From: CAVSCD01 sp963726335
GTDB taxonomy: Bacteria; Acidobacteriota; Aminicenantia; Aminicenantales; UBA8522
Assembly: GCA_963726335.1 (NCBI GenBank)
Contig: CAVSCD010000012.1
Location: 744,001 to 808,000 of the forward strand
Reading direction: 5' to 3'
Length of the DNA stretch: 64,000 bases
Shown here piece after piece: positions 8,526 to 17,317 of the stretch (the stretch's first letter is position 1; each line of letters starts with the position of its first letter). The translations under genes and the position numbers were made by a program. The notes under the pieces are model-generated. The model did no database searches. It had not been told where the DNA came from and was given only the letters and a program-made list of their open reading frames with translations.

Positions 8526-9368
8526 CTAGATCTGCTCCCCGAGCGTCTTGATCTGTTTGTAGGTGTAAACGGGGCCGTCCGTGCAGACAAGCGTCCGGCC
8601 GATGGCGCAGTGCTGGCACTTGCCGATGCCGCACTTCATGTGCCGCTCGAGAGTCGAGATGATGGCATCGTCCTTCAGGCCGTTGGCCAGGAGCTCCTTG
8701 ATGACCGCGTTGAACATGACGGGCGGGCCGCAGACGAAGGCCGTGGTGTCCTTGACGGGTACCGACGCCTTGGCGATCAGGGTGTGCACGAACCCGACCT
8801 CGCCCGGCCAGCCGGGCTCGGGCCGGTCGATGGCGACGTGCGTTTCGAACCCGGAGACTTTGCGCCATTCGTCGATCATGTACTTGTACATGTGCTCCCT
8901 CGGCGAGCGGGCCCCGTAAAGGAGGATGATGCGTCCGAACTCCCGGCGGTGCTGGAGGACGTGGACAATCGACGAGCGCAAAGGAATGATGCCGATGCCG
9001 CCCGCGGCGTAAACGATGTTGCGGCCCTTGAGCTCGGCGAACGGGAAGCCGTTGCCGAACGGGCCGCGGATGCCGATCTTGTCCCCGGCCCGGAGCTCAT
9101 GCAGGGCGCGTGTGACCTGGCCCACCCGCCGGACGGAGATGTGGGGCCGGTCGCCCTCCGGGCTGAACGGCAGGGAGACGGCAAACTCGCCGGCCCCGAA
9201 GATCGTGCACATGATGAACTGCCCGGATTTGACCCGGAAGCTATTGGCGACGTCCCCGTTCTCGAACGAAAAGTAGTATGTCCGGACGTCTTCGATCTCG
9301 TCCTTGATCTCGTCGATGACCGCGACCTCGGGGACGGTGACGATCGCTCCGGCGTTCGGGGCGCTCAC
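8526..9368 (-). CDS. FAD/NAD(P)-binding [2Fe-2S] oxidoreductase (sulfhydrogenase gamma / AsrB / PyrK-like)
   Basis: This 280-residue ferredoxin-reductase-type protein has an FAD domain (about residues 20-110), an NAD(P) domain with AAGGIGIIPLRSS and a CGPP motif, and a C-terminal PyrK-like [2Fe-2S] site, CGIGKCQHC plus a further Cys. The arrangement matches the gamma subunit of archaeal sulfhydrogenase and AsrB of anaerobic sulfite reductase. Next to the beta-like subunit it would form a module that exchanges electrons with NAD(P)H. The start is GTG at 9368, overlapping the previous stop as GTGA. Its presence in a hydrogenase operon suggests NAD(P)H, rather than or as well as formate, is the electron partner (inference). 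Confidence 0.88.
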   Translation of the reverse strand: MSAPNAGAIVTVPEVAVIDEIKDEIEDVRTYYFSFENGDVANSFRVKSGQFIMCTIFGAGEFAVSLPFSPEGDRPHISVRRVGQVTRALHELRAGDKIGIRGPFGNGFPFAELKGRNIVYAAGGIGIIPLRSSIVHVLQHRREFGRIILLYGARSPREHMYKYMIDEWRKVSGFETHVAIDRPEPGWPGEVGFVHTLIAKASVPVKDTTAFVCGPPVMFNAVIKELLANGLKDDAIISTLERHMKCGIGKCQHCAIGRTLVCTDGPVYTYKQIKTLGEQI

Positions 9369-10432
9369 TTGGCACCTGCCTTGCTGATCTCGCGGCGGAT
9401 ATAGGTGACGACGTTCGACATACCGATGTCTCCCGGGCAGACCCGGACACAGCGTCCGCAGCCGACGCAGCCCGGCCTGAGGTATTTCCTGGACTGGGAA
9501 TAGGACAGCTTGCAGAAGAACCGCTTGTTCCGACGGTCCTCGACGGGTTGGCGGGGGTTGTGATCGCCGGCCATCCGCGTGTAGCCCTCATAGGAGCAGG
9601 AGTCCCAGGACCTCAGCCGGGCGGTCCTCCCCGCCGGGGCGGCGGCGTCCTCGATGTTGAAACAGGAGCAGGTCGGACAGACGAACGAGCAGGCCCCGCA
9701 CTCGAAGCACTGGTCGCCGATGTACTCCCAGACGTCGTTGCTGACGAAACCCGTCGTCACCCGGTTCATGACGCGGGAGATCCAGGCCTTGTTCTGAGTG
9801 GCCTCGGCGTCGAACCGGGCGATCGAGGCGTCGACGATCCTCCTCTTGAGGGCGGCCGCGTCCGGGCCGGCCTCCTTCAACCCGAGCCGGCGGGCCAGGG
9901 CGGCGCCCTCTTCGCTCCCGGTCTCGAAGAGGTAGCTGTCGCCGGCTTCGGTAAGGTTGACGTCGAACCCTTCGCGTGCGGCCGGCCCGCTGTCGGTGCA
10001 GACGCAGAAACACTGGGGGAAGGGCCGGACGCAGGTGTTGGCGACGATGAACAGCTTCTTCCTGTGATCACGGTAGACCTCGTCCACGTATTCCTGGCCG
10101 AGATAGAACCGGTCGAGGCAGAGGATCCCGGTGAGGTCGCAGGCCCGCAGCCCGACCAGGGCCTTGGGGCGGACATGATCATCCCGGACAAGGTCGACCT
10201 GGCGGGAGGTTCTGTCGTAGCGATACGACAGGATCCGCTCGGACTGGGGAAAGACCGCGCTCTTCGGAGGGTTGTAAGGGATGGCGGCGTCGAGCCGGAT
10301 CAAGGCCGGGTCAACGGCCTTGCCGAACAGGGGCTCGCCGGACAGCGGATCGAGGACGGGGCCGTAGATCTCATGGTCCTCCGCCAGGGCGGCGGCCAGC
10401 CTGAGGGATTGGTTCTTGGGCAGAAGATACAT
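9365..10432 (-). CDS. 4Fe-4S dicluster subunit (sulfhydrogenase beta / AsrA-like)
   Basis: This is an iron-sulfur protein of about 355 residues. Its C-terminal half has CFECGACSFVCPTCSCF and CVGCGRCVRVCPGDIG, the two [4Fe-4S] motifs of HydB/AsrA proteins. The N-terminal half has the family feature GLRACDLTGILCLDRF. It normally pairs with the FAD/NAD(P) subunit encoded next (4-bp overlap) and passes electrons to a catalytic partner. The ATG at 10432 is preferred over the in-frame GTG at 10438, because the GGAGAAGG ribosome site is about 7 nt from the ATG and almost touches the GTG. The pair occupies the place of HycB in E. coli formate hydrogenlyase. Confidence 0.88.
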   Translation of the reverse strand: MYLLPKNQSLRLAAALAEDHEIYGPVLDPLSGEPLFGKAVDPALIRLDAAIPYNPPKSAVFPQSERILSYRYDRTSRQVDLVRDDHVRPKALVGLRACDLTGILCLDRFYLGQEYVDEVYRDHRKKLFIVANTCVRPFPQCFCVCTDSGPAAREGFDVNLTEAGDSYLFETGSEEGAALARRLGLKEAGPDAAALKRRIVDASIARFDAEATQNKAWISRVMNRVTTGFVSNDVWEYIGDQCFECGACSFVCPTCSCFNIEDAAAPAGRTARLRSWDSCSYEGYTRMAGDHNPRQPVEDRRNKRFFCKLSYSQSRKYLRPGCVGCGRCVRVCPGDIGMSNVVTYIRREISKAGAK

Positions 10433-10434
10433 GG

Positions 10435-12394
10435 TCACGCCTTCTCCAACCGCACGGGGATGACGGAATCCTGGTCTTCGTCGAGCGAGCCGCCCTGCGC
10501 GTTCAGGAACCCGGGGACCATATCGTCGATGAAGTAAGGAACGTAGGCCGTTCCCGGCTTGACGTCCTCGGAGATGCGGACGGCGACCCGCATCGACCCC
10601 CCGGCCGACACGACATTGACGGATGAGCGATCCCGGACCCCGATCCGGGCCGCATCGGCCGCCGTCAGCTCGACGAACCCCTTGGGGTAGAGCAGGAGCA
10701 GGGCGTTGTATTCGCGTTTAGGGATATGGGTCTTCTTCATGACGTTGTTCCGGTGCCAGAAGTAGGTGGCCTTGCCGGCCATGAGCAGGAAGGGGTACGC
10801 CTCCGAGACGGCCGGTGTCCTGAAGCCCGGTTCCGCGGGGGAGAACGCGAGCCGTCGGGGCATGTCGTCCACGGACAGCCGCGTCGTGCCCTCTTCGTGG
10901 CGGGCGTCGCACGGCCACTGCAGGCCGAAGCCCTTCCCGAGCTGGGCGTAAGTGACTGCCGAGTAAGCGGGCACGGAGGCGGCGATCTCCGCCATGACGT
11001 CTTCGGCCGAGGCATAGGACCAGCCGGCGCCGCGCCTGGCGGCGATATCGGCATAAACGCGCCAGGCGGGACGGACGCCCGCCGGCGGCTCGACCTTCCG
11101 GCGGTTGAGCTGGATCCGCCGCTCGGCGTTCGTATAGGTGCCATCGGCTTCGGCGAAGGACGCCGAGGGCAGCACGATATGCGCGAAATCCACGAACGGA
11201 TTGGTGTAGGCGCTGATGAAGATGACGCAATCGAGCCCCTGGATCTTGGCGGCGTGGCGGACGATCTCCTCGTCACGGTCGGCCACGACCAGGGCTTTAA
11301 GGGGAGTTGGTTCGGCCGCGAGGAGCTCCCTGGGCGTGCGCCCGGCGGCCTGGCCCTCGGCCCGCCTGTGGCCGGGGAGGAACCTGGGGACGGCGCCCAC
11401 GTCGTAGCTTCCGACGATGTTGCAGATCCCGGTGACGGGATTGACGCCGCAGCCTTCGCGACCGACCTGGCCCGCGGTCAGGAACAGGTTGTAAAGCAGG
11501 GCCACCGAGCCTCGGTCAAGGCCGGAGATCCCCGAAGAGAAAAAGGCCATGGCACTACGGGCTCGGGCGAGCCGGCCGGCCAGGTCTTCGACCTCGTCAC
11601 GTTGAAGGCTCGGCCGCGGCCATGAGCGCCTCGAGGTCCAGTCCGGACAGGAAGAGCGAAAAGGCCTCGAACCCGTCGGTATGCGCCCGGATGAAGTCCC
11701 TGTCCTCCAGCCCGCGCTCGACCATGACCTTGGCTGCGGCGGCCAGCGCGTGCCTCATGGTCCCCGGGTTCAGCCAGAGGTGTTTACGGCTGAGCCTCGA
11801 GATCTGGGTCCGCCGGCTGCTCAGGTTGATGACGTCGGCGCCGTTCCGGGCCGCCATGTGGATCTCGCTTCCGACGATCGGGTTCAGCCGGGCCAGGTCC
11901 GCTCCCGCCACCAGGATAAGCTCGGCCTTGCGAATCTCCGTCAGCGCGCCCAGCATCGCCGGCAGGCCGGCGCCGTCGAGCAGGACGTCGACGGCGGTCG
12001 CGTGGCCCTGGTCGGAAGCGAGGCCGATGTTGGGGGACCGGAACACCGTCCGGGCCAGCTTGGCCAGGAGGTAGTTGTCCTCGTTCGAAGCGCGCGGGGA
12101 CGCCAGGAAGGCGACCTCATCGCCGGAGTACCGGGCGAGCCGGTCCGCCGCGCTGGCGACGGCTTCATCATAGGAGACCGGTTCGAGCCGGCCGGACCGG
12201 CGGACGAGCGGCGTGACGATCCGGTCTTGAGTGGCCAGAAGCTCGTGGATGTGCCAGCCGCGGACGCACAGCCTGCCCCGGCTGATGGGATGGCCGGGAG
12301 AGGCAAACACGCCCCTCACGGCGCCGTCATCGACCTTGAGCAGATGACCGCATCCCGTCCCGCAGAAGTTACAGACGCCTGAATGAGTGCTCAT
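10435..12394 (-). CDS. Molybdopterin oxidoreductase, formate-dehydrogenase-like alpha subunit, frameshifted, Cys/Sec ligand replaced by Gly
   Basis: This is the first gene of the hydrogenase operon, about 650 residues when a frameshift is bridged. The N-terminal part has the [4Fe-4S] motif with Cys 8, 11, 15 and 43, and the FdhF-like segment ASPRASNEDNYLLAKLAR. The frame ends at a TGA at 11597. The +1 frame continues without a gap through SLQRDEVEDLAGRL into the NPVTG...PRFLPGH segment and a C-terminal molybdopterin dinucleotide-binding domain. Lined up with formate dehydrogenases, the Cys/Sec that binds Mo or W falls on Gly130 (codon 12005-12007, GGC), while the following His131 is kept. No other Cys and no in-frame TGA is nearby. 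It may be a non-canonical oxidoreductase, an electron-transfer relic like NuoG, or a sequence error (GGC versus TGC). Confidence 0.8.
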
Positions 12395-12551
12395 GCCCGA
12401 AATCCTCACCCTGAATGCCCGTCCATCCCCCCGGGCGATCCGGGACCGGAGAGGTGCGCGCCGGACGAGACACGACACCCGTTCGGGGTACGGATGGCCG
12501 AGTGCGGAGACGTTTCGTTCGTCCGCCGCGTGCGGGGGAAAATTAGAGCAG

Positions 12552-12580
12552 AATATACCAAATCGTGGTGTTTTTGTAAA
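12552..12580 (-). promoter_or_regulatory. Promoter of the hydrogenase operon
   Basis: On the minus strand, TTTACA (12580-12575) is separated by 17 bp from TATATT (12557-12552), which is preceded by TGG as an extended -10. The predicted transcript starts near 12545 and has a leader of about 150 nt before the ATG at 12394. No other promoter of this quality was seen within the operon. Confidence 0.7.
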
Positions 12581-12592
12581 GGCTGCAGACCG

Positions 12593-13138
12593 TCATCCCG
12601 GCCGGCGCTCGCCGAGGCTCGATTTGAACACATAGAGGACGTTAAAGAAGTAGGAGATCCCCCCGATAAAGCGCTCCTTGATCATGCCCTGGGGTATGTC
12701 CTCGATGGCCTCTTTCAGGGCGGCCAGGGCCGCGGCCAGGGCGTCGTGGTCGGCCAGGACGGCCTCCCGGCCCGACGCGGCGACGAGGGCTTCGGCTTCA
12801 GAAGCGATCCGGGCGACGTTGCAGAAGATCGTTCGGAAGGCCTTTCTCCGGGGAGGGGCGACGGCCAGGAGCGCTTTTTCGCAGATGGCCGTCCGCACGA
12901 TCGCGTAGCCCAGACGGACTTCCCCGGCGTTCCTGTCCCTGTCACGGTCGGGGAAGCGCTCGAGATAAGCCCTTCCGAGCTCGATCATTTCGACGGTGCC
13001 GAAGGGAAAGCTCCCCTCGAGATCGATGACGGCTGTGCGGAATGATTCCAGGTCTTTTCCCCGCCGGAAGAGCTCGGCGAGGGATACCCCGGCAGCGGGG
13101 TGCAGATTTCTAGAGGCTGGTAAAGACACGGAGGCCAC
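12593..13138 (-). CDS. Hypothetical protein, mostly alpha-helical
   Basis: I do not recognise this protein of about 181 residues. It is predicted soluble and largely helical, with Ala/Glu/Arg-rich segments and a C-terminal stretch containing ISYFFNVLYVF. There is no signal peptide, Cys cluster or known motif. The reading frame is clean and codon use is like its neighbours. The longest version starts at GTG 13138, but a minus-strand promoter (TATACA-17-TATAAA) ends at 13139. The mRNA would start near 13132, and the in-frame GTG at 13129 would be a leaderless start. It lies upstream of the hydrogenase promoter and may not be part of that operon. Confidence 0.6.
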   Translation of the reverse strand: MASVSLPASRNLHPAAGVSLAELFRRGKDLESFRTAVIDLEGSFPFGTVEMIELGRAYLERFPDRDRDRNAGEVRLGYAIVRTAICEKALLAVAPPRRKAFRTIFCNVARIASEAEALVAASGREAVLADHDALAAALAALKEAIEDIPQGMIKERFIGGISYFFNVLYVFKSSLGERRPG

Positions 13139-13167
13139 TTTATACCATAACGGACACGTGCTGTATA
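13139..13167 (-). promoter_or_regulatory. Candidate promoter for the hypothetical gene at 12593-13138
   Basis: On the minus strand, TATACA (13167-13162) and TATAAA (13144-13139) are separated by 17 bp with TGG before the -10. The position implies a leaderless transcript starting within the first codons of the longest reading frame. Confidence 0.5.
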
Positions 13168-13211
13168 GACGAAGGGATCTCGGTTTCTGTGATAGCCACG
13201 CCTTCGAAAGA

Positions 13212-13290
13212 GCGTCCTGTCACGGCGATCCCCCGGTCAGTCCCGCGGATAAAGGCCGTCGGGGGAGCCCCTCGCACGGCCACCCTTCAG
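13212..13290 (+). repeat. Intergenic hairpin repeat R2, short copy A
   Basis: This segment begins GTCCTGTCACGGCGATCCCC and ends CACGGCCACCCTTCA, matching the two ends of the longer copy at 20532-20651. The middle with the CCGAACG/CGTTCGG arms is missing. It lies in the divergent gap between the hypothetical gene and the gluconolactonase-like gene. Confidence 0.65.
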
Positions 13291-13330
13291 CGAGTCCTCT
13301 CTGATCACTGAAACCGGGTGCCCGGCTGAA

Positions 13331-13360
13331 TTGACAGAGCCAGCCTCGGTGAGCTACCAT
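13331..13360 (+). promoter_or_regulatory. Candidate promoter of the gluconolactonase-like gene
   Basis: TTGACA at 13331-13336 is followed after 18 bp by TACCAT at 13355-13360. The predicted start near 13367 leaves a leader of about 17 nt containing the GAGAGG ribosome site before the ATG at 13384. Confidence 0.5.
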
Positions 13361-13383
13361 CGCCAAAAATGAGAGGTCATAAA

Positions 13384-14288
13384 ATGAACATCGGCAAAGC
13401 GTCCTGGCCGCGGCAACGCTGGCCGTTCTGGGAGCGAGCTGCGTTGCCTCGCCGCCGTCCGAGCGGCTGTTTGTCGCCGAGCCCCTGACTCCTGAGGGGC
13501 AGTTCACGGAGGGCATCGAGGGCCCGGCCTGCGATGCCGGCGGCAACGTTTACGCCGTCAATTTCGAACGCCAGGGAACGGTCGGGCGGGTGACGCCGGA
13601 AGGGCGGGCCGAGGTGTACGTCGTGCTGCCCGAAGGGAGCATCGGCAACGGCATCCGGTTCGCCGCCGACGGGACCATGCTTGTCGCCGACTACACGCGA
13701 CACAATATTCTGGCGGTCGACCCGGCGACCCGAGCCGTCCGCGTTCTGGCCCACGAACCCTCGATGAACCAGCCCAACGACATCGCCCTGGCACCGAACG
13801 GAACCCTGTACGCCAGCGACCCGGCGTGGTCAAAGGGGACGGGACAGGTCTGGAGGATCGATTCCGGGGGCCGGCTGACCCTGGCGGCCGGGGACATGGG
13901 GACGACGAACGGCATCGAGGTCAGCCCGGACGGCCGGACGCTCTACGTCAACGAGAGCGTCCAGCGGAAGGTCTGGGCTTTTTCGATCCTGCCCGACGGC
14001 GGCCTGAAGGATAAACGGCTGATCGCAAGCTTTCCCGACTTCGGGATGGACGGCATGCGCTGCGATGTCGACGGCGACCTTTATATAACCCGTCCCGGCA
14101 AGGGGACGGTCGTCAAGATGTCCCCCGAAGGCTCAGTCCTCCGGGAGATCGAAGTCCCGGGAACACGGCCGAGCAACCTGTGCTTCGGCGGTCCGGACGG
14201 GCGGACGATCTACGTGACGGAGGTCGACCACGGCCGCCTCGTCCGGTTCAGGGTGGACCGCCCGGGCCGGGAATGGGGACGCCCGTAG
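13384..14288 (+). CDS. SMP-30/gluconolactonase-like secreted lipoprotein (apparent frameshift at codon 2)
   Basis: This six-bladed propeller protein of about 300 residues resembles SMP-30/gluconolactonases, enzymes that open sugar lactones with a bound divalent metal. Characteristic stretches are NQPNDIALAPNG, a TTNGIEVSPDGRTLY blade and GMRCDVDGDLYIT. The frame is open from the TAA at 13380. It encodes a clear lipoprotein-type leader (SVLAAATLAVLGASC) before the first blade but has no in-frame ATG. The only well-placed ATG (13384, after GAGAGG) is one base out of frame, so one base is probably missing just after it. The first in-frame start codon recognised by ordinary rules is the GTG at 13590, which would cut off the leader and first blade. 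The enzyme probably acts in the periplasm. Confidence 0.75.
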
Positions 14289-14303
14289 AGTTTTTTTAAT
14301 CAG

Positions 14304-14942
14304 CTACAGGCAGCGGGAGAGCTGGCCGGCGAGGAAGCGGGCGATATCCCCCGTGGGGAAGGGCCAAACATAGGTGAATTCGCAGCCCGGGTGCCTCACT
14401 CGGGCCGCTTGGATGGCCGCCGGGATGTCGACGGCCGAGTGCTCGCCCCCCCGGGTCATCATCGGCGTGATGACCAGAATCTTTTGCGCGGCGCGGGCCG
14501 CCCGATCGAGCGCTTCGGCCAGGCTGGGCGAGCAGAACTCGTTAAATCCCAGAATGACCTCGAGGCCCAACTCCCGGCGCAGGTGCCCGGCCAGCTCGGC
14601 CGATCCCGCATAGAAAGGATCGTTGTTTCCGGTCCGGGGCCAGCTCCGCACTCTAGCCTCAAGCTCTTCGTAACGGGGCCTCTGGTCTCGCGCGCCGGCG
14701 CCGCCGTGGCCGACCCGCGCGTGAAGCGTGAAGAACTCGACCAGCTCGTTTTCCGGAAAATCGAGGGGGGGACCGCCGTGCATCGCCAGCACGACCACCG
14801 GTGCCGCCGGCCTGGCTCTGATCCGGAATCCCGCCAGTCTGGTTTCTATCGGGCATTTCGTCTCCTGGTTTTTCCCTCCCGGAATCCGCTCCGGCCCGAG
14901 AATCAGCCGCCGGCAACGGTTCCACGATCGAAACCAACCCAT
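14304..14942 (-). CDS. CbiX/SirB-like cobalto-/ferrochelatase family protein
   Basis: The C-terminal 170 residues look like the CbiX/ferrochelatase fold. The opening strand VVVLAMHGGPP is followed by a helix-rich middle, and the late segment ITPMMTRGGEHSAVDIPAA contains the conserved GGxH. Family members insert Co or Fe into tetrapyrroles. The substrate here is unknown, and no cobalamin or heme genes are adjacent. The first 40 residues of this reading frame do not look like the family. A strong AGGAG plus ATG start at 14856 reads in another frame for about 15 codons, so an indel near 14830-14856 may have displaced the true start. The gene converges with the upstream lipoprotein gene. Confidence 0.65.
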   Translation of the reverse strand: MGWFRSWNRCRRLILGPERIPGGKNQETKCPIETRLAGFRIRARPAAPVVVLAMHGGPPLDFPENELVEFFTLHARVGHGGAGARDQRPRYEELEARVRSWPRTGNNDPFYAGSAELAGHLRRELGLEVILGFNEFCSPSLAEALDRAARAAQKILVITPMMTRGGEHSAVDIPAAIQAARVRHPGCEFTYVWPFPTGDIARFLAGQLSRCL

Positions 14943-15031
14943 TTTATTACACCCAATAATCCGCGGCAAACCTTTTTGACTGGCGGCGATCGGGCGGGCA
15001 AAAAAAATCTATAGCCTTTGGTTTCAACAAC

Positions 15032-15060
15032 TTGATTTGGCCCATCCCCAAACCTATAAT
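15032..15060 (+). promoter_or_regulatory. Promoter of the DUF5916 outer-membrane gene
   Basis: TTGATT (15032-15037), a 17-bp spacer and a perfect TATAAT (15055-15060). Transcription should begin near 15067, only about 7 nt before the ATG at 15074, so the mRNA is almost leaderless. Confidence 0.75.
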
Positions 15061-15073
15061 TTCGCCAAGGACC

Positions 15074-17317
15074 ATGAAGCGCGAGTTTCCGACGTCCCGG
15101 AGGAATCGAGCGCCCCGAACTGGAGCGCTCCTCGTTCTCGCTTGCTCGGCGCTCTTCCTTCCCGGGGGCGCGTCAATCCATTCATCCGGTTCGCCTCGGA
15201 ACGCCTCTTCCGTCACCCCCGCCACCCTCAAGCCCCTAAAGACCGCGCAACCTCCCCGGATCGACGGCAGCCTGGACGACCCTGTCTGGACCGCGGCCCC
15301 GTCGGTGACCGGTTTCAAGACCTTCATCCCGGATTTCGGCCGCGACCTGTCGGAAGAGACTGTCGCATACATGGCCTACGACAGCGAAAATCTGTATTTC
15401 GCCTTCGACTGCGGCGACCGCGAGCCGGACAAGATCAAGGCCACGCTCTCCAAGCGGGACGACATCCGGACGGACGACATGGTCTGCATCAACCTGGATT
15501 CTTTCAACGACCAGCAATCGCTTTACGCGCTCTACATCAACCCTCTGGGAATCCAGATGGACAGCCGGTATGCCAGCAACAAGGAGGACTTCAGCTTCGA
15601 CCTTGTCTGGTACAGCGCCGGCCGTCTTCACGACTGGGGCTATGCCGTCGAGCTCCGGATCCCCCTCAAGAGCATCCGATATTCTTCGGGCGCGCGCGTG
15701 GAGATGGGTATTTTTTTTGAGCGCGTGATCGGCCGCCGGACGGAGCACGGGTCGTATCCGCCGCTCGACCCGGCCAAGGGCTTTGCTTTCCTGACCGAGA
15801 TGGCCCCCATCGAGTATTTCGGGCTGAAAAAGTATACCCTTCTCGAGCTCTTGCCGGCGTTCACCTATCACCAGGGGTATGCGCGGGACGAGGGGCGGCT
15901 GGCGCGGGATGAAGCCCGGCCGGACCTGAGCCTCACCGCCAAATACGGCCTGACGCCGAGCCTCATCCTCGACGGAACCTATAATCCGGATTTCAGCCAG
16001 GTCGAGGCGGACGCCGGTCAGGTGGACGTCAACCTCCGCTATGACCTCTACTTTCCCGAAAAGCGCCCGTTTTTCCTCGAGGGCAGCGAGATCTTCAACT
16101 TAGCGGGGATCTCGGATTACAGCTATCCGACCGAAGCCGTGCATACCCGGAACATCGTCGATCCCCGGGGAGGGTTCAAGCTCTCGGGGAAGCTCGGGAA
16201 AAAAGATACGGTGGCGGCGATCTTCGCGGCTGACGATACTTCGGTCCGAGACAACCCATCTGTGCCGCTCGCCGAGACCGCGTATTTTTCGATCGTCCGC
16301 TATCGGCGGACGCTTGGGTCGGACGGGTACATCGGCGCTTTTTTCACCGACCGAGAGTGGGGCGGACACTTCAACCGTGTCGCCGGCCCCGACGGCCAGC
16401 TCCGGCTCGGGCCAGCGACGCTCTTGAGCTTCCATGCGCTCGGGTCGTCCACCAACGGCGGAGGAGAGGCCGGTCCTCGCAAAGGGCTGGCCGCGGGGCT
16501 CGATCTGCTCTACGATACGCGGAATCTCAGGCTCGACGTTATGTTCCAGGACATTTCCCGGGATTTTTCGACCGAGTCCGGCTACCTCACGCGCACGGGG
16601 TTCCTTCAAGCCGGCTTTTCCGTTTCGCCCTTCCTCTATCCGGATTCCGAGATCCTGAAAAAAGTCACGCCCACGCTGGCCTGTCTTCAGCTCCGCGACG
16701 AAGCGAGCGGGCTTTGGGAAACCTACAACAGCCTGACGCTCAACTTCACCCTCATCAAGACTTCACGGGTCTCGCTGGGTGGGATCTATTCGACTGAGGT
16801 CTACCGCGGCCGGAGGTTCGAGACCAGCGGCTGGCTGGCCCTGGCCTCGAGCCAGATCACGAAGCACGTTTATTTCCGCGTCGTCCTCCGGAACGAGAAA
16901 GCCATCCGGTACGACATCAACCCCTATCAGGGCTACGGCACGAGGGGCTCGGCCTCGCTTGTCTATCAGCCCTCGGAGAAGATCAACTGGGAGCTCAACC
17001 TCACCTACGCCGACTTCTTCCGGCAGGCGGGGTCGGAAAAGATCTATGACTACACCATCGTCCGGAACCGGCTGACCTACCAGCTCAACAGGTATCTCTT
17101 TTTCCGCGGCGTCGTCGAATATAACGCCTTCCGCAAGGAAGTCTTAACGGACCTTCTGGCTTCCTTCACCTACATCCCCGGGACGGTCGTCCACCTCGGA
17201 TACGGGTCGCTCTATGAAAAGGTTCGGTGGGACGACGGAGTCTACGTGCCGGCCCGCGAGCTCCTCGAGACCCGCCGCGGGTTCTTCTTCAAGGCGTCCT
17301 ACCTCTGGCGCTTTTAG
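15074..17317 (+). CDS. DUF5916 outer-membrane protein with N-terminal CBM9-like domain
   Basis: This exported protein of 747 residues has a signal peptide (about residues 13-35). It is followed by a CBM9-like domain opening with PPRIDGSLDDPVWTAA, then the DUF5916 region with DGTYNPDFSQVEADAGQVD and FPEKRPFFLEGSEIF. The rest alternates short amphipathic strands and turns and ends in an aromatic residue (SYLWRF), as in outer-membrane barrels. The family is common in Bacteroidota, Acidobacteriota and Aminicenantes. Its role is unproven but linked to polysaccharide or peptide use. The ATG at 15074 was chosen because it directly precedes the signal peptide and lies just downstream of a strong promoter. 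The stop codon TAG is formed by the left end of repeat R1. Confidence 0.85.
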   Translation: MKREFPTSRRNRAPRTGALLVLACSALFLPGGASIHSSGSPRNASSVTPATLKPLKTAQPPRIDGSLDDPVWTAAPSVTGFKTFIPDFGRDLSEETVAYMAYDSENLYFAFDCGDREPDKIKATLSKRDDIRTDDMVCINLDSFNDQQSLYALYINPLGIQMDSRYASNKEDFSFDLVWYSAGRLHDWGYAVELRIPLKSIRYSSGARVEMGIFFERVIGRRTEHGSYPPLDPAKGFAFLTEMAPIEYFGLKKYTLLELLPAFTYHQGYARDEGRLARDEARPDLSLTAKYGLTPSLILDGTYNPDFSQVEADAGQVDVNLRYDLYFPEKRPFFLEGSEIFNLAGISDYSYPTEAVHTRNIVDPRGGFKLSGKLGKKDTVAAIFAADDTSVRDNPSVPLAETAYFSIVRYRRTLGSDGYIGAFFTDREWGGHFNRVAGPDGQLRLGPATLLSFHALGSSTNGGGEAGPRKGLAAGLDLLYDTRNLRLDVMFQDISRDFSTESGYLTRTGFLQAGFSVSPFLYPDSEILKKVTPTLACLQLRDEASGLWETYNSLTLNFTLIKTSRVSLGGIYSTEVYRGRRFETSGWLALASSQITKHVYFRVVLRNEKAIRYDINPYQGYGTRGSASLVYQPSEKINWELNLTYADFFRQAGSEKIYDYTIVRNRLTYQLNRYLFFRGVVEYNAFRKEVLTDLLASFTYIPGTVVHLGYGSLYEKVRWDDGVYVPARELLETRRGFFFKASYLWRF

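Noticed and set aside
11597..11599. In-frame TGA in the formate-dehydrogenase-like gene as a selenocysteine codon
   Set aside because: It lies about 135 residues after the ligand position, and reading through it gives a non-homologous frame with another stop, whereas the +1 frame continues the protein. It is a frameshift, not Sec.
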